A stretch of 64,000 nucleotides of DNA from Drechmeria coniospora (GCF_001625195.1 NC_054391.1:8074552-8138551); one strand, 5' to 3'. Counted from the stretch's first letter, positions 45,570 to 58,005 are shown. Program-made: numbers and translations. The notes: a model not told the origin generated them from the letters alone.

Positions 45570-48500
45570 GGCTAATAGTATCCTTTAGGTAGGTAGAATA
45601 CTAATAGTTATAAAAGTCTTTATATAGTTAAGGCCTTTAATTTATATAAATCCTTTAGTTACTAGTTATACCTTAAATTTAATAGGGTTATTTTACTAAT
45701 CCTTTTTAACTTATAGTATAAGTTTGCTTTTTAAAAGTCTCTAACTAATTAGTATTTCTTAAAGGGGGATAAAATAAAATACCCCTACTTAAATAAGTTA
45801 CTAGAATTCTAAGAATAAAGTACTTATTTATTAGTATTTATTATCTAACTCAAGTACTTACTTTTAGTTAGTAGGCTTACTACTACTTAATAGTTACTTT
45901 ACTTTAGCTTAATAGTATAGGTTCTAGATCCAATACGTTAGATTAAGATCTATTAGGTTAGGGTTATCTTTTGGTTTTAGTATATTTAGAAGCATAGTAT
46001 TTAGTAAATCCTCTATTAGCTAGGCTAGGACCCCCTTTATTGTACTAGTCCTAGTAGGACTAGTTAGTCCGTTGGCTTCTTACAGCCTATTAGTCCTAGT
46101 AGGACTAGTAGGTCTACTGGTCTTAGTAGGACTAGTAGATTTAGTTCCTTATAACCTACTAGTCCTACTAGGACTAGTAGGTCCGTTAACCCCCTTTGTC
46201 TCCCTACGTATTAGGGGACTAAAGGTATTTTGTAAGATATAGTCTTCTATCTTAATTTCCCCCTCTAACTTTAGTCCTTAAAGACTAGGACTTGGTAGTT
46301 ATTAAAGTTCTTAGGAGATAGGGCTAATACCTTCTAGGACTTTTAGGAAGGTAGTTTTTATAATTGCCCTTCTAAAAGGTATATATATAAGATATATTTT
46401 TAAACCTAGCGTTACTAGTAGCCTTACTAGTTCTATACATTATGCTAGTTTAGTACTTTAAATTTGTTTTTAGTAAGGGATTAGGACTTTATAGTAGGTA
46501 CTAATAGTCTTATAGGCTATAAGGTTTAGTAGTAATTTTAGCTCTTATAATTCCTACTTAAGCAATTAGTAGGGGCTTAAGTCCCTATTAGTAATTGCAG
46601 TATAGCTAACTAGGTTAACTATAGTAGGGAGTATAGTAGACTAAAGGAAAAGTAGGAGGCTAGCCTATATTATAGTTACTTATAGCCGGTTTAGAATAAC
46701 TTATATAGATTATTCGGTAAGTCCGTTCTATTCGGGGGTATATAGGTAAGATATATTAATTAGTATTCCTTTAGTACCTAACTAGTCCTATAATAATATA
46801 TTAATTTTAGGTCCTTTATTATAGAATAGCCTTTTTAAGTAATAACTATAAATATTTTTAGGCTTTAAAAGAAGTTCTTTATAGCCTAGAGAATTATTAG
46901 TCCTTCCTTATTAAGTAGAATATATACCTAACGGAATTAGGATTTTTAATTAATTAATATTAGGCTAATAGATTTTCGATTGTAGGATATAGGCTTAATT
47001 CTAAATATATCCCCTTCGATTAAGTTAAGTATATAGTTTAGGTCCTTAATTAGTTCCCTTAACTAATATCTTATAAATTTTACTTATATATAAGTAATAT
47101 ATTGGAAGTCAGTAACCTTAATATATGTAAAGTTAGGTAGCCTACTAGTAATTTTATTAGTCTTTTTTAAAAGTAGTAAACTAATATATCTTAGTTGTAT
47201 ATACTAAATGCCTACTTATTGCAATAGTCTTTAGTAAGACTAGTTACTAAATTCCGTACTAGTATTTGGAATAGCCTAATCCTTAGTACTAGTAGTTAGG
47301 ACTACTAGTAGGTCTATTGCCTCTATAGGGACTAGGTCCTTTATAGGGTCTTTATATAAGGTAGCCTTAGTAAGGTCCCTTGAACTAGCCGAACTAGTAG
47401 TTGGGCTAAGACTTAGTCTTAGTTTAGGTACCGATTTAGGTACCGACCTAGGTATTAATCTACGTACTATATAGTCTTTTGCCTTATTAGCTTAGGAAGG
47501 TTATTGCAAAGGAATTTCTATTGTTATTCTATAACTACTATAGTAGCTAAAGTAAGCTTAATCTAACTTATTTAAAGTAGGTATATTTAGGCCTTCTTAT
47601 TATAGGAAGAAGCCGTACCTTTAGAAATTTAGTAGGCTATATACTTTTTAGTTTAAGTTATATAGGGATTCCTTAATAAGTATTCCCCCTAATCTATAGT
47701 AATATATTTTATTAATAATAGTAACTTCTAGCTTCAGAATATATAGTACCTCCTTTAGTATAAGTATACTATAGGTTAGTAGATTAGTATTAATTAATAC
47801 TATAAATTCTATATTCCTAATTCTACTAGGATAAATAGGACTACCTTTAGTTATAATTAGTTTTAACTAGGATTTTACAATTAGTCGGAAGCTTAAAAAC
47901 TTAAACTAATTATTTACTAAACAGTAGGTCGAGCTAGTATTATAGATTAGGCCCTTATAGTATATATTAGTATTAGTAATACTATATAGTATACCGATAT
48001 TATTTAAGTTAGGTAATATCTCTAATTCTTATATAAAATTAGTATTTAATTCTTAGTAGGAATTAGGTAAGTCTATATAGCTAACGGTTAGGCTATAGTT
48101 ACTACCTAGGAAACTAATAGTATCCTTTAGTTACTTAGTTAATTAGTTAGATTTATTTAATTTCTTAAATTAGTTTAATTTATTAAATTAACTTAATTAG
48201 TTAGATTTATTAAACTTATTTCCCTTCTTCTTTTTCTTAGGTCCTTAAGATATTTAGTAACTAAATATATTTATTTTAGTAGTACTAGAGTTTCAATTTT
48301 CTTTTAGTAGAGTAGCTATAAGGTATTATAGGTTAAAGATATTTAATTTAAGTCCTAGGGCTTAAGAAGATATAAAGGTATTTTCCTAAATAGCTACTTA
48401 TTATAGAGATATAGGTTTAATTAATATGAGATAATAATTAGTTTAGTTTAATAGATTAATTATTATACCGGCTAGCAGTAGCTTAGTAAGTTAACTATTA

Positions 48501-49078
48501 AATTTAGTATTAAATACATTAAGTATTGCTTTATACCCTTTAAATATAAGATTATAGTAGGCCTTATATAGGTTAAAACGTTTAGCTTTATAGCCTTTAT
48601 AGTAATACTTCTTTAGTAATAAATAAATTTAAGTTAAACTTTTAATATATATAATTAATACTAAGATTTCTTTCGAATAACTATCCTATAGTAGTATAAG
48701 TAAATTGGCTTAGTTCCTACTTAAAAAGCTTAATATAATTAAGGGCTTATCCAAAAAGCTTTCTAAATTAAAAGCTTAAAGTTATATTACTAAGGATTAC
48801 TTTTATAACTTATAGTTCTTAGTACCTTTAAGTTTTATATATTTAGGGAAGTTAAGTACCTTTTTATTTAATATATAATTAGAATAGGAATCCTTTACTC
48901 TATTATTACTAATAGTACTAGTACTAAGGGTAGACTTTATTAAATCTAATTGTTTTTATATCCATAGGATAATAGTATTAAGTTACTATAGTAGTTTGTT
49001 AATTTACGTTTATTATTCCTAAATATATTTTTTAATTTCTAATAAGTTAGTATCCTAACCTTAGTTATTAGGATTTAT
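45570..49078 (-). pseudogene. Copia E gag-PR-IN-RT portion
   Basis: Resumes the RT reading interrupted at 21448 and runs back to the gag start (start codon mutated, about 49076-49078). Both repeat linkers are short here: about three 12-bp units at 47424-47465 and a contracted PTSPTRTSR array at about 46040-46190. It is the most decayed of the complete pol copies, with no open frame above about 50 codons. Confidence 0.78.
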
Positions 49079-49493
49079 TTTTTAGTTAGTAACTAAATTT
49101 TAGTCTTACCTTACTTACTTAGCTAATAGTACTAGCAGTTAGGTCTCCTACTAATAGTACTAGTAGGAAGAGGAGCTATAGCTTAAAGACTAAGCGTTAT
49201 TAGTAGTACTAGTAGAAATAAGAACTATAGCTTAGAGACTAAGCGTTACTAGTAGTACTAATAGGTAGGTAACTTAATAAGTTATAGAGTTCGACTAAGA
49301 ATTACTAGTAGTACTAGTAGGTAACTTCGTAAGTTGTAGGAGTTAATTAATCGTTACTAGTAGTACTAATAGGTAACTTAGTAAGTTATAAACGTTATTT
49401 TTATACAATATACTAATAGTACTAGTAGGTAACTTAATAAGTTGTATAGATTAATTCTAGGGGATTAATTATAGTCCTTCCGGGCTTATAACC

Positions 49494-50230
49494 TCTTTAT
49501 AATTAATACGTAAGAGGAGGGAATATTAAAAGTATATTATACGGACTAGTAAATTAATTATACTATTAGTAATAGTAATAAGGGGAGTACTAGTTAGTAA
49601 CTAGGTAAGAGTATATAATTAGTAGTACTAAATTATATAAATAAATATAATTAGTTCTTCTAGCTATAGTAAAGGAAAAGAGTAGCTATTTATATCTATA
49701 GAATAATCCCTAATAACGGCTTAATTAGAGATTCTATTGTAGGTTAAAGGCTCTATTGTACTATAGCTTAATAGCTAAAACTATTATACAGTTGGATAGC
49801 TATTTCAGTTATATATTAGTTAACTGCTTCTAGTTATAAGGTTAGATAGCTTGTCTTAGTTATTAGGTTGGCTGATTCTATTATATAATGATTGGGTGGT
49901 CCGGCCTATAATAGTATTATGGGCTGGTAAGCGCTAGTAGCAATTAGGAAAGCAGTTATAATCGTTCCGATTAATTAGCTCTAGAGGTCGACTAGCTACT
50001 ACCTATATAGATTATATTATAGTAGTAAGTTGGTTAGTAGTAGTACTACTGTATATCGCTCCGAGTTGTAGTTCGGAAAAGTAGTATGTTGTATACTATT
50101 AATTAACTCAATATACTTACCAATACTTATAGTATAGTATAGCATCCGTACTAATAGTACTACTACTAGTACTAATAGGATAGTATCCTATTTTGGTAGT
50201 CTTACTAGTATAAATACTAGTATTTTAACA
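49494..50230 (-). repeat. 5' LTR of copia E (737 bp)
   Basis: Starts TCTTTATAATTAATACG and ends TTTTAACA. It shares subfamily markers with the LTR at 19366-20102. The right flank gttagtaagaacc belongs to copia F pol. Confidence 0.88.
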
Positions 50231-50246
50231 GTTAGTAAGAACCTCC

Positions 50247-50983
50247 TCTTTGCAATTAATGCGCAAGAGGAGGGGATAGTGGAAGTGTATCGCACGGACT
50301 AGTAAATCAATTATACTGTTAGTAACAGCAATAAGGGAAGTACCAGTTAGTAACTGGGCAAGAGTGTATAATTAGTAGTACCGAATTATATAAACGAATG
50401 CAATTGTTTCTTCTAGCTACAGTATAGGAAAAGAGCGGCTATTTATATCTATAGAACAATCCCCAATAACGGCTTTATCGGAGATTCTATTATAGATCAA
50501 AGGCGCTATCGTACTATAGCTTAAATAGCTGAAACTATTATACAGTTGGATAACTATTTTAGTTACTCGTTAGTTGACTGCTTCCGTTATAAGGTTGGAT
50601 GGATTGTTTTAGTTATTAGCTTGGCTAATTCCATTATATAATGAATGGGTGGTCCGGCCCAAGTTAGTATTGTAGGCTAGTAAGCGCTAGTAGCGATTGG
50701 GAGAGCAGTAATTGTTGTACCGATTAATTGGCTCTAGTAGTCGACTGGCTACTATATGTATAGGTTACATTGCAGTAGTAAGTTAGTCGGTAGTAGTACT
50801 ACCGTACGTCGCTCCGAGTTATGGTTCGGAGAAGTAGTATGTTGTATACTATTAGTTAACTTAATATACTTACTAATACTCGCAGTATAGTATAGTATCC
50901 GTACTAGTAGTACTAGTACTAATACTAATAGGATAGTATCCTATTTAGGTAGTCTTACTAGTATAAATACTAGTATTTTAATA
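50247..50983 (-). repeat. 3' LTR of copia D1
   Basis: Starts TCTTTGCAATTAATGCGC and ends TTTTAATA, followed at 50984 by ctccctctattt, the complement of the polypurine tract AAATAGAGGGAG. Confidence 0.93.
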
Positions 50984-52799
50984 CTCCCTCTATTTAGCTA
51001 GTATGACTACTGCTAAATAGGGATTCCTTGGAGACTTAGTAGGCTAAGGTAGCGTTAGAAGAGATTAGCAGTAAGAGCCTTAGTAAGGCTATCGGTAGGT
51101 ATAGACTTAGTATTTAGGTAGCTGATTTTAGCTAGTCCGTTAGTTGCTTCTTGCCGTATATACTGGAACTTTAGCAATGTATGCTTTGTTCGGTTATGCT
51201 AATTGGGGTTATTGGCATTAGAGATAGATCTATTATTGTTATATAATAGTGGAATAGGTTTTTGGAGACCTTTGCCTATTTTAGTAAATAGACTATCTAG
51301 CTACTGAAGTTCCCGAATAGCTTCTAATAGGGCATCCGATTCTACCTCTACGGTAGAAAGAGCAATAGTACTAGCTCTTTTTGATTTCTAGTAAATAGGT
51401 CCGCCTACTAAGGTAAAGAGGTATCCATAGGTTGACTTAGAGGAATCTAAGTCCCCTGCAAAATTGCTATCGGAAAATCCAGATAGATTGGGTACTGAGG
51501 AATTAGACTAGTAGTAAATAGCTAGATCTATAGTTCCTTTTAGATATCGGAGGAGGTTCTTGCCGGCTGATAGCTGTAGGCTAGTAGCCTGGTGCATATA
51601 CCGAGATAACTATTGTATTGCAAAGGCTATATCTGGTCGGGTTAATAGCATAAGGTACATTAGGGTCCTTACTATTTGTTGGTATACCAGTTGGTCGGTA
51701 GCGGATAAGGGAGGAAGGGGTGTAGTAATAGCCTGTTTAAGTACCCCTGGCTATAGTAGGATTACTACTGCCTTGGCCTTCGTTAGTCCAAATCGGGATA
51801 GGGCTTCCTTAATATACCCTTTTTGACTAAGAGTAATTCCCTTAGTTATTCGACTAATCTGTACGCCTAGGAAGAAAGCAGCCTACTTACGGTCTTTAAT
51901 TAGGTAAACCTTATATAGTTGCTATTTTAGCTGGTTAATATATGCAAGGTCTGGTCCAATAAGTAGGCAATCGTCGATATAGCTAACTATATAAGTACTA
52001 GTAGTATTATTATAGTAGATAGCCGGATTAGATATAAGAGGGCTATATCTGTATTATTGTAGCAGTTTGGCTAGTGCCTCCTGCTACTCTTTAGGTCCTT
52101 ATTTTAGGCCGTAGAGTGCCCTTTTTAAAAGGATACCTTATTTAACTACTGGATTATAGCCTAGCTTAGCTAGTAGCTTAGCTAAGTTATTATTCTTATT
52201 AAGACTAATAAATGCTTCCAGTCCCTTGGGAATTTTAAGATAATTAACTTTAGGTAGCTTACTGTTTAGGAAGGTACTAATAAAGTCAATTTGCTTAACG
52301 TACTAGTTATTCTAAGCAGCTAGGGCTAATAGTATCCTCTAGGTAGGTAGAATACTAGTAGTTGCAAAAGTCTCTATATAGTCGAGGCCTTTAATTTGCA
52401 TAAATCCCTTAGCTACTAGTTGTGCCTTAAATTTAATAGGGTTATTTTGCTAATCCTTTTTAACTCGTAGTATAAGTCTACTTTTTAGAAGTCTCCGACC
52501 AGTTAGTATTTCTTTAAGAGGAATAAAGTAGAATACCCCTGCCTGGATAAGTTACTGGAATTCCAAGAATATAGTACTTATCTACTAGTCTTTGTTATCT
52601 GACTTAAGTACCTGCTTCCAGCTAGTAGGCTTGCTGCTAATTAGTATTTGCTTTGCTTTGGCTTGGTAGTATAGGTCCTGGATCCAATACGTTAGGTTAA
52701 GATCCATTAGGTTAGGGTTGTCTTCTGGTTCTAGTGTATCTGGAAGGGAGGTATCTAGTAGATCCTTTGTTAGCTGGGCCAGGACCCCCTTTGTTATAC

Positions 52800-52975
52800 T
52801 AGTCCTAGTAGGACTAGTTGGTCCGTTGGCTTCTTGTAGCCTACTGGTCCTAGTAGGTCTAGTAGGTCTACTGGTCCTAGTAGGTCTACTAGTCCTAGTA
52901 GGACTAGTAGGTCTACTGGTCCTAGTAGGACTGGTAAGTCTACTGGTCCTAGTAGGACTGGTAGGTCTACTGACC
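52800..52975 (-). repeat. Minisatellite encoding the integrase-RT linker (copia D1)
   Basis: 27-bp units encode PTSPTRTSR about five times in the element frame, ending at LQEANGPTSPTRTS. The antisense frame yields a false Leu/Val/Gly-rich 93-codon ORF. Confidence 0.87.
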
Positions 52976-54231
52976 CCCTTTGTCTCCCTAGGTATTTAGG
53001 GACTAGAGGTAGTTTGTAAGATATAATCTTCTATCTTAATTTCCCCCTCTAACTCTAGTCCTTAGGGACTAAGACTTAGTAGTCGTTAAAGTCCTTAGGA
53101 GATAGGGCCAATACCTTCTAGGATTTTTAGGAAGGTAGTTTTTGTAACTACCCTTCTGGAAGGTATATATATAAGGTATATTTTTAAACCTAGCGTTACT
53201 AGTAGCCTTACTGGTTCTGTGCGTTATGCTAATTTAGTACTTTGAATCCGTTTCTAATAAGGGATTAGGACTTTGCAGTAGGTACTAATAGCCTTATAGG
53301 CTGTAAGGTTTAGTAGTGTTTTTAGCCCTTGCAATTCCTACTTAAGTAATTGGTAGGGGCTTAGGTCCCTATTGGTAATTGCAGTATAGTTAACTAGGTT
53401 AACTATAGCAGGAAGTATAGCAGACTAGAGGAAAAGTAGGAGGCTAGCCTAAATTATAGTTGCTTGCAGCCGGTCTAGGATAACTTGTATAGACCGTTCG
53501 GTAAGTCCGTTTTGTTCGGGGGTATACGGGTAAGACGTATCGACTAGTATTCCTTTAGTACCTAACTAGTCCTGTAACAATGTATTGATTTTAGGTCCTT
53601 TATTATAGAATAGCCTTTTTAGGTAACGGCTATAGTATATTTTTAGGCTTTAAAAGAAGTTCTTTATAGCCTGGAGAATTGTTAGTCCTTCCTTATTGGG
53701 TAGGATATATACCTAACGGAATTGGGATTTTCGATCAATTAGTATTAATCCAATAGATTTTCGATTATAGGATATAGGTTTAATTCTAAATATATTCCCT
53801 TCGATTGAGTTAAGTGCATAGTCTGGGTTCTTAATTGGTTCCCTTAACTAGCGTCTTATGGATTTTGCCCGTATATAAGCAATGCATTAGAAGTCGGTAA
53901 CCTTAATAGATATAAAGTTAGGTAGCCTATTAGTAATTTTATTAGTTTTTTTTAAAAGTAGTAAACTAATATATCCTAGTCGTATGTGCCAAATGCCTGC
54001 TTATTGCAATAGTCTTTGGTAAGACTGGTTGCTGGATTCCGTACTGGTAGTCGGAATAGCCTGTTCCTTAGTACTAGTAGTTAGGGCTATTAGTAGGTCT
54101 GTTGCCTCTATAGGGACTAGGTCCTCTATAGGGTCTTTATATAAGGTAGCCTTAGTAAGGTCCCTTATACTAGCCGAACTAGTAGTTGGGCTAGGACCTG
54201 GTCTTAGTTTAGGTCCCGGTCTTGATATAGG

Positions 54232-54315
54232 ACTAGGTACCGACTTAGGCACTAATCTAGGTGCCGACTTAGGCACCGATCTAGGTACCGACCTAGGCAC
54301 CGATCTAGGTGCCGT
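54232..54315 (-). repeat. 12-bp minisatellite encoding the protease-integrase linker (copia D1)
   Basis: Seven units such as ctaggtaccgac and ttaggcaccgat, encoding PRSV/PKSA-type tetrapeptides, then a Pro/Gly-rich segment leading into TKATLYKDPIEDL, which is conserved in every copy. Confidence 0.87.
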
Positions 54316-55983
54316 ATAGTCTTCTGCCTCGTTGGCCCAGGAAGGTTGTTGCGTAGGAATTTCTACTATAATTCTATAGCTACTATAGTAGTAGAAGTAG
54401 GCTAAGTCCGACTTATTTAAGGTAGGTGTATTTAGACCTTCTTATTATAGGAAGAAGCTATACCTTTGGAAGTTTAGTAGGCCGTATACTTTTCGGTTCG
54501 AGTTATATAGAGATTCCTTAATAAGTATTCCCCCTAATCTGTAGTAATATATCCTACTAATAATATTAACTTCCAGCTTCGGAATATATAGTACCTCCTT
54601 TAGTATAAGTATACTATAGGTTAGTAGGTTAGCATTAATTAATACTGTAAATTCTGTATTTCTAATTCCACTAGGGTAGATAGGACTACCTCTAGTTGTA
54701 ATTAGTTTTAACTGGGATTTTGCAATTAGTTGGAAATTTAAAAACTTAGACCGATTATTTACTAAATAGTAGGTCGAGCCAGTATTATAAATTAGGCCCT
54801 AATTATATACATTAGTATTAGTAATACTATATAGTGTACCGATATTATCTAAGTTGGGTAATATTTCCAATTCTTATATAGAATTAGTATCTAATTCTTA
54901 GTAGGAATTAGGTAAGTCCATACAGCTAACAGTTAGGCTATAGTTACCAACTAGGAAACTAGTAGTATCCTTTGGTTACTTAGTCGATTGGTTGGATTTA
55001 TTTAGTTTCTTAGATTAAATTAATTTATTGGGTTAACTTAATTGGTTAGATTTATTGAACTTATTTCCCTTCTTCTTTTTCTTAGGTCCTTAAGATATCT
55101 AGTAACTAAATGTATTCGTTCCAGTAGTACTAGAGTTTTAATTTTCTTTTAGTAGGTTAGCTATAAGGTATTATAGGTTAAAGATATCCGATTTAAGTCC
55201 TAGGGCTCTAGAAGATATAAGGTTATTTTCCTAAATAGCTGCCTATTGTAGAAATATAGGTTTAACTATTGCAAGATAATAACTAGTTTAGTTTAATAGA
55301 TTAATTGTTGTACCGGCTAGCAGTAGCTTAGTAAGTCGACTATTAAATTTAGTATTAAATGCGTTAAGTATTCCTTTATACCCCTTAAATATAAGGTTAT
55401 AGTAGGCCTTGTATAGGTTAGAACGTTTATTTTTATGTCCTTTATAGTAATACTTCTTTAGTAGTAGATAAATTTAGGTTGGATTTTTAATATATATAGT
55501 TAATACTAAGATTTCTTTCGAATAACTATCCCGTAGTAGTATAAGTAAATTGGCCTAATTCCTACCTAAAAAGCTTAATACAATTAAGGGCTTATCCAGA
55601 AAGCCTTTTAGATTAAGAGCTTAAAGTTATATTGCTAGGGATTGCTCCTATAGCTTATAGTTTTTAGTACCTTTAAGTTTTGTATATTTAGGGAAGTTAA
55701 ATGCCTTTTTATTTAATATATAATTAGTATAGGAATCCTCTACCCTATTGTTACTAGTAGTACTAGTACTAAGGGTAGACTCTATTAAATCTAGTCGTTC
55801 TTATATCCTTAGGACTATAGTATTGAGTTACTATAGTAGTTCGTCGATTTGTATTTATTGTTCCTGAAGATGTTTTTTAATTTCCAATAAGTTAGTATTC
55901 TGACCTTAGTTGTTGGGATCTATTTTCTAGTTAGTAACTAGATTCCAGTCTTACTTTACTTACCTAGCTAGTAATACTAGCAG

Positions 55984-56314
55984 ATAGGTCTCCTACTAGT
56001 AGTACTAGTAGGAAGAGGAGCCGTAGCTTAGAGACAACTAAGCGTTACTAGTAGTACTGGTAGAAATAAGAACTGTAGCTTGGAGATAACCAAGCGTTAC
56101 TAGTAGTACTGGTAGGTGACTTAGTACGTTACAGAGTTCGACTAAGAATTACTAGTAGTACTAGTAGGTTACAGAAGTCAATCAATCGTTACCAGTAGTA
56201 CTGGTAGGTAACTTAATAAGTCACAATGGTCGTTCTTGTACGATTTACTAGTAGTATTGGTAGGCGACTTAGTAAGTCGCATAGATCAATTCTAGGGGAT
56301 TGATTGTAGTCCTT
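55984..56314 (-). repeat. Copia D1 leader stem-loop repeats
   Basis: Repeats with ttactagtagtactggtagg alternate with short inverted repeats. The GCGACTTA-g-TAAGTCGC hairpin at 56264-56280 is perfect. It differs from the GTAACTTA-g-TAAGTTAC form in B at two base pairs that change together. Confidence 0.82.
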
Positions 56315-56328
56315 CCGGGCTCATAACC
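56315..56328 (-). other. Primer-binding site complementary to the initiator tRNA-Met anticodon arm
   Basis: On the minus strand GGTTATGAGCCCGG directly follows the 5' LTR. Its complement ccgggctcataacc contains GGGCTCATAACC, the conserved anticodon stem-loop of eukaryotic initiator tRNA-Met (anticodon CAT), not a tRNA 3' end. This is the half-tRNA priming mode known for Drosophila copia. Other copies read cttataacc, a RIP-type C-to-T change. Confidence 0.8.
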
Positions 56329-57065
56329 TCTTTGCAATTAATGCGCAAGAGGAGGGGATAGTGGAAGTATATCGCACGGACTAGTAAATTAATTATACTG
56401 TTAGTAACAGCAATAAGGGAAGTGCCAGTTAGTAACTGGGCAAGAGTATACAATTGGTAGTACCGAATTATACAAACGAATGCAATTGTTTCTTCTAGCT
56501 ACAGTACAGGAAAAGAGCGGCTATTTATATCTACAGAACAATCCCTAATAACGGCTTTATCGGAGATTCTATTGTAGATCAAAGGCGCTATTGTACTATA
56601 GCTTAAATGGCTGAAACTATTATACAGTTGGATAACTGTTTTAGTTACTCGTTAGTTGACTGCTTCCGTCATAAGGTTAGATGGATTGTTTCAGTTATTA
56701 GCTTAGCTGATTCCATTACATAATGAATAGGTAGTCCGGCCCAAGTTAGTATTGTAGGCTGGCAAGCGCTAGTAGCGATTGGGAGAGCAGCAATTATCGT
56801 ACCGATCAATTAGCTCCAGTAGTCAATTGGCTACCACATATATAGGTTACATTGCAGTAGTAAGTTAGTCGGTAGTAGTACTGCTATACGTCGCTCCGAG
56901 TTATGGTTCGGAGAAGTAGTATATTGTATACTATTAGTCAACTTAATATACTTACTAATACTCGCAGTATAGTATAGCATCCGTACTAGTAGTACTAGTA
57001 CTAATACTAATAGGATAGTATCCTATTTAGGTAGTCTTACTAGTATAAATACCAGTATTTTAACA
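56329..57065 (-). repeat. 5' LTR of copia D1
   Basis: 737 bp, ending TTTTAACA at the duplicated cctcc. It contains a TATA-like sequence at 56521-56530 and the inverted repeats described in the findings. Confidence 0.93.
56521..56530 (-). promoter_or_regulatory. Putative TATA box of the copia LTR-1 promoter
   Basis: Minus strand ATATAAATAG, conserved in every LTR copy (for example at about 5906, 37716 and 43856). The position inside the LTR fits a U3 promoter. This is inferred from sequence only. Confidence 0.55.
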
Positions 57066-57070
57066 CCTCC

Positions 57071-57636
57071 TTTAATATTTAAAAGGAACTATAGATTTAG
57101 CTATTTACTATTAGTTTAAGTCTTTAGTATTTAATCTATTTAGATTTCCTAATAGTAATTTTATAAAGGACTTAAATTCCTTTAAGTTAACCTATAGGTA
57201 TTTCTTTACTTTAGTAAGTAGATTTATTTACTAAAAATTAAAAAAAGCTAGTACTATTACTCTTTTTACTATAAAGGTAGAATTAAATACCCTATTAAAA
57301 GCTATTTAGGAACTTAAATAGCTAAATAGTCTATTTACTAAAATAAGTAAAGGTCTTTAAAAACCTATTTTACTATTATATAATAATAATAAATCTATCT
57401 TTAACGCTAATAATTTCAATTAGTATAACTAAATAAAGTATATATTACTAAAGTTACAGTATATATAGTAAGAAGTAACAAATAGACTAGCTAAAATTAA
57501 CTACCCAAATACTAAGTTCATACCTACTAATAGCCTTACTAAGGCTCTTACTACTAATTTATTCTAACGCTACCTTAACCTATTAGGTCTCTAAGGAATC
57601 CCTACTTAGTAGTAGTTATACTAGCTAAATAAAGGG
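57071..57636 (+). pseudogene. Copia F RNase H C-terminal fragment
   Basis: Continues from 50246 after the D1 insertion: FNIQKELQI-like, then SNFIKDLNSFKLT and KASTITLFTIKVELN, matching RNase H of D1. It ends at the polypurine tract. It is heavily RIP-mutated. Confidence 0.8.
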
Positions 57637-57816
57637 GGTATTAAAATACTAGTATTTATACTAATAAGACTACCTAAATAGGATATTATCCTATTAGTAC
57701 TAATATTACTACTAATAGGATAGTACGGATACTATACTATACTATAAGTATTAGTAAGTATATTAAGTTAACTAATAGTATATAATATACTACTTCTCTA
57801 AGCTATAACTTAAAGC

Positions 57817-58005
57817 TGTAACGACATCGTATATCGTACTCTTCCTAGCCTACCCTACACTCTCCATTACGTAATGCGCGGACCGTCTGGGTATATAGGC
57901 CCTTCCTCTCCGCCCTTACTGTTTTCTGTCTCTTTTCTTCCTCCTTAGTTCGAAAATTCTATAGTCTTTGCGCATACTGCCTTCCTGCTAGTCAGCTTCG
58001 TAACA
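57817..58005 (+). repeat. Solo LTR, TGTAACG family, copy 2 (189 bp)
   Basis: Nearly identical to 14265-14455. Starts TGTAACGACATCG and ends CTTCGTAACA, with TSD aaagc (57812-57816 and 58006-58010). It has TATA-like gtatatagg and is not RIP-mutated inside a strongly mutated LTR. Confidence 0.9.

Larger units (their letters stand above)
19366..50230 (-). mobile_element. Ty1/copia retrotransposon E (LTR-1 subfamily), split by about 24 kb of insertions
   Basis: The left LTR (19366-20102) and right LTR (49494-50230) are both 737 bp. They share subfamily markers absent from A, D and D1 ('cctataatagtatt', 'ctagaggtcgac'), so they belong to one element. The internal region resumes exactly across the insertion: it stops at gtagctag (21448) and restarts at ggctaatag (45570). 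The flanks (ctagt left, gttag right) do not match, and the flanking sequences come from different elements, so the locus was rearranged after insertion. Confidence 0.85.
50995..55923 (-). pseudogene. Copia D1 gag-pol, best readable copy
   Basis: One frame read from 55923 (ATG changed to ATA) to the polypurine tract covers all domains, broken almost only by TAG/TAA at former Gln/Trp codons. The protease site is seen as YNTGSTYYLVNNRS. The PRSV linker is at 54232-54315. The integrase has IWHIRLGY, LFYNKGP (Asp to Asn) and YPYTPEQNGLTERSIQ. The second linker is at 52800-52975. RT has FYFIPLKEIL, QLVAKGFMQIKGLDYIETF, the catalytic SYIDDCLLIG and FFLGVQIS. RNase H has SGFSDSNFAGDLDS and GGPIY*KSKRAS. 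No CX2CX4HX4C zinc knuckle is seen; a Lys/Asn/Ser-rich stretch takes its place before the protease. Confidence 0.87.
50247..57065 (-). mobile_element. Ty1/copia retrotransposon D1 (LTR-1), complete and best preserved
   Basis: 6819 bp. LTRs lie at 50247-50983 and 56329-57065, 737 bp each. The perfect TSD is cctcc (50242-50246 and 57066-57070). It is inserted in the RNase H coding part of copia F. It has the fewest RIP changes of the complete copia copies and an intact primer-binding site. Confidence 0.94.
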
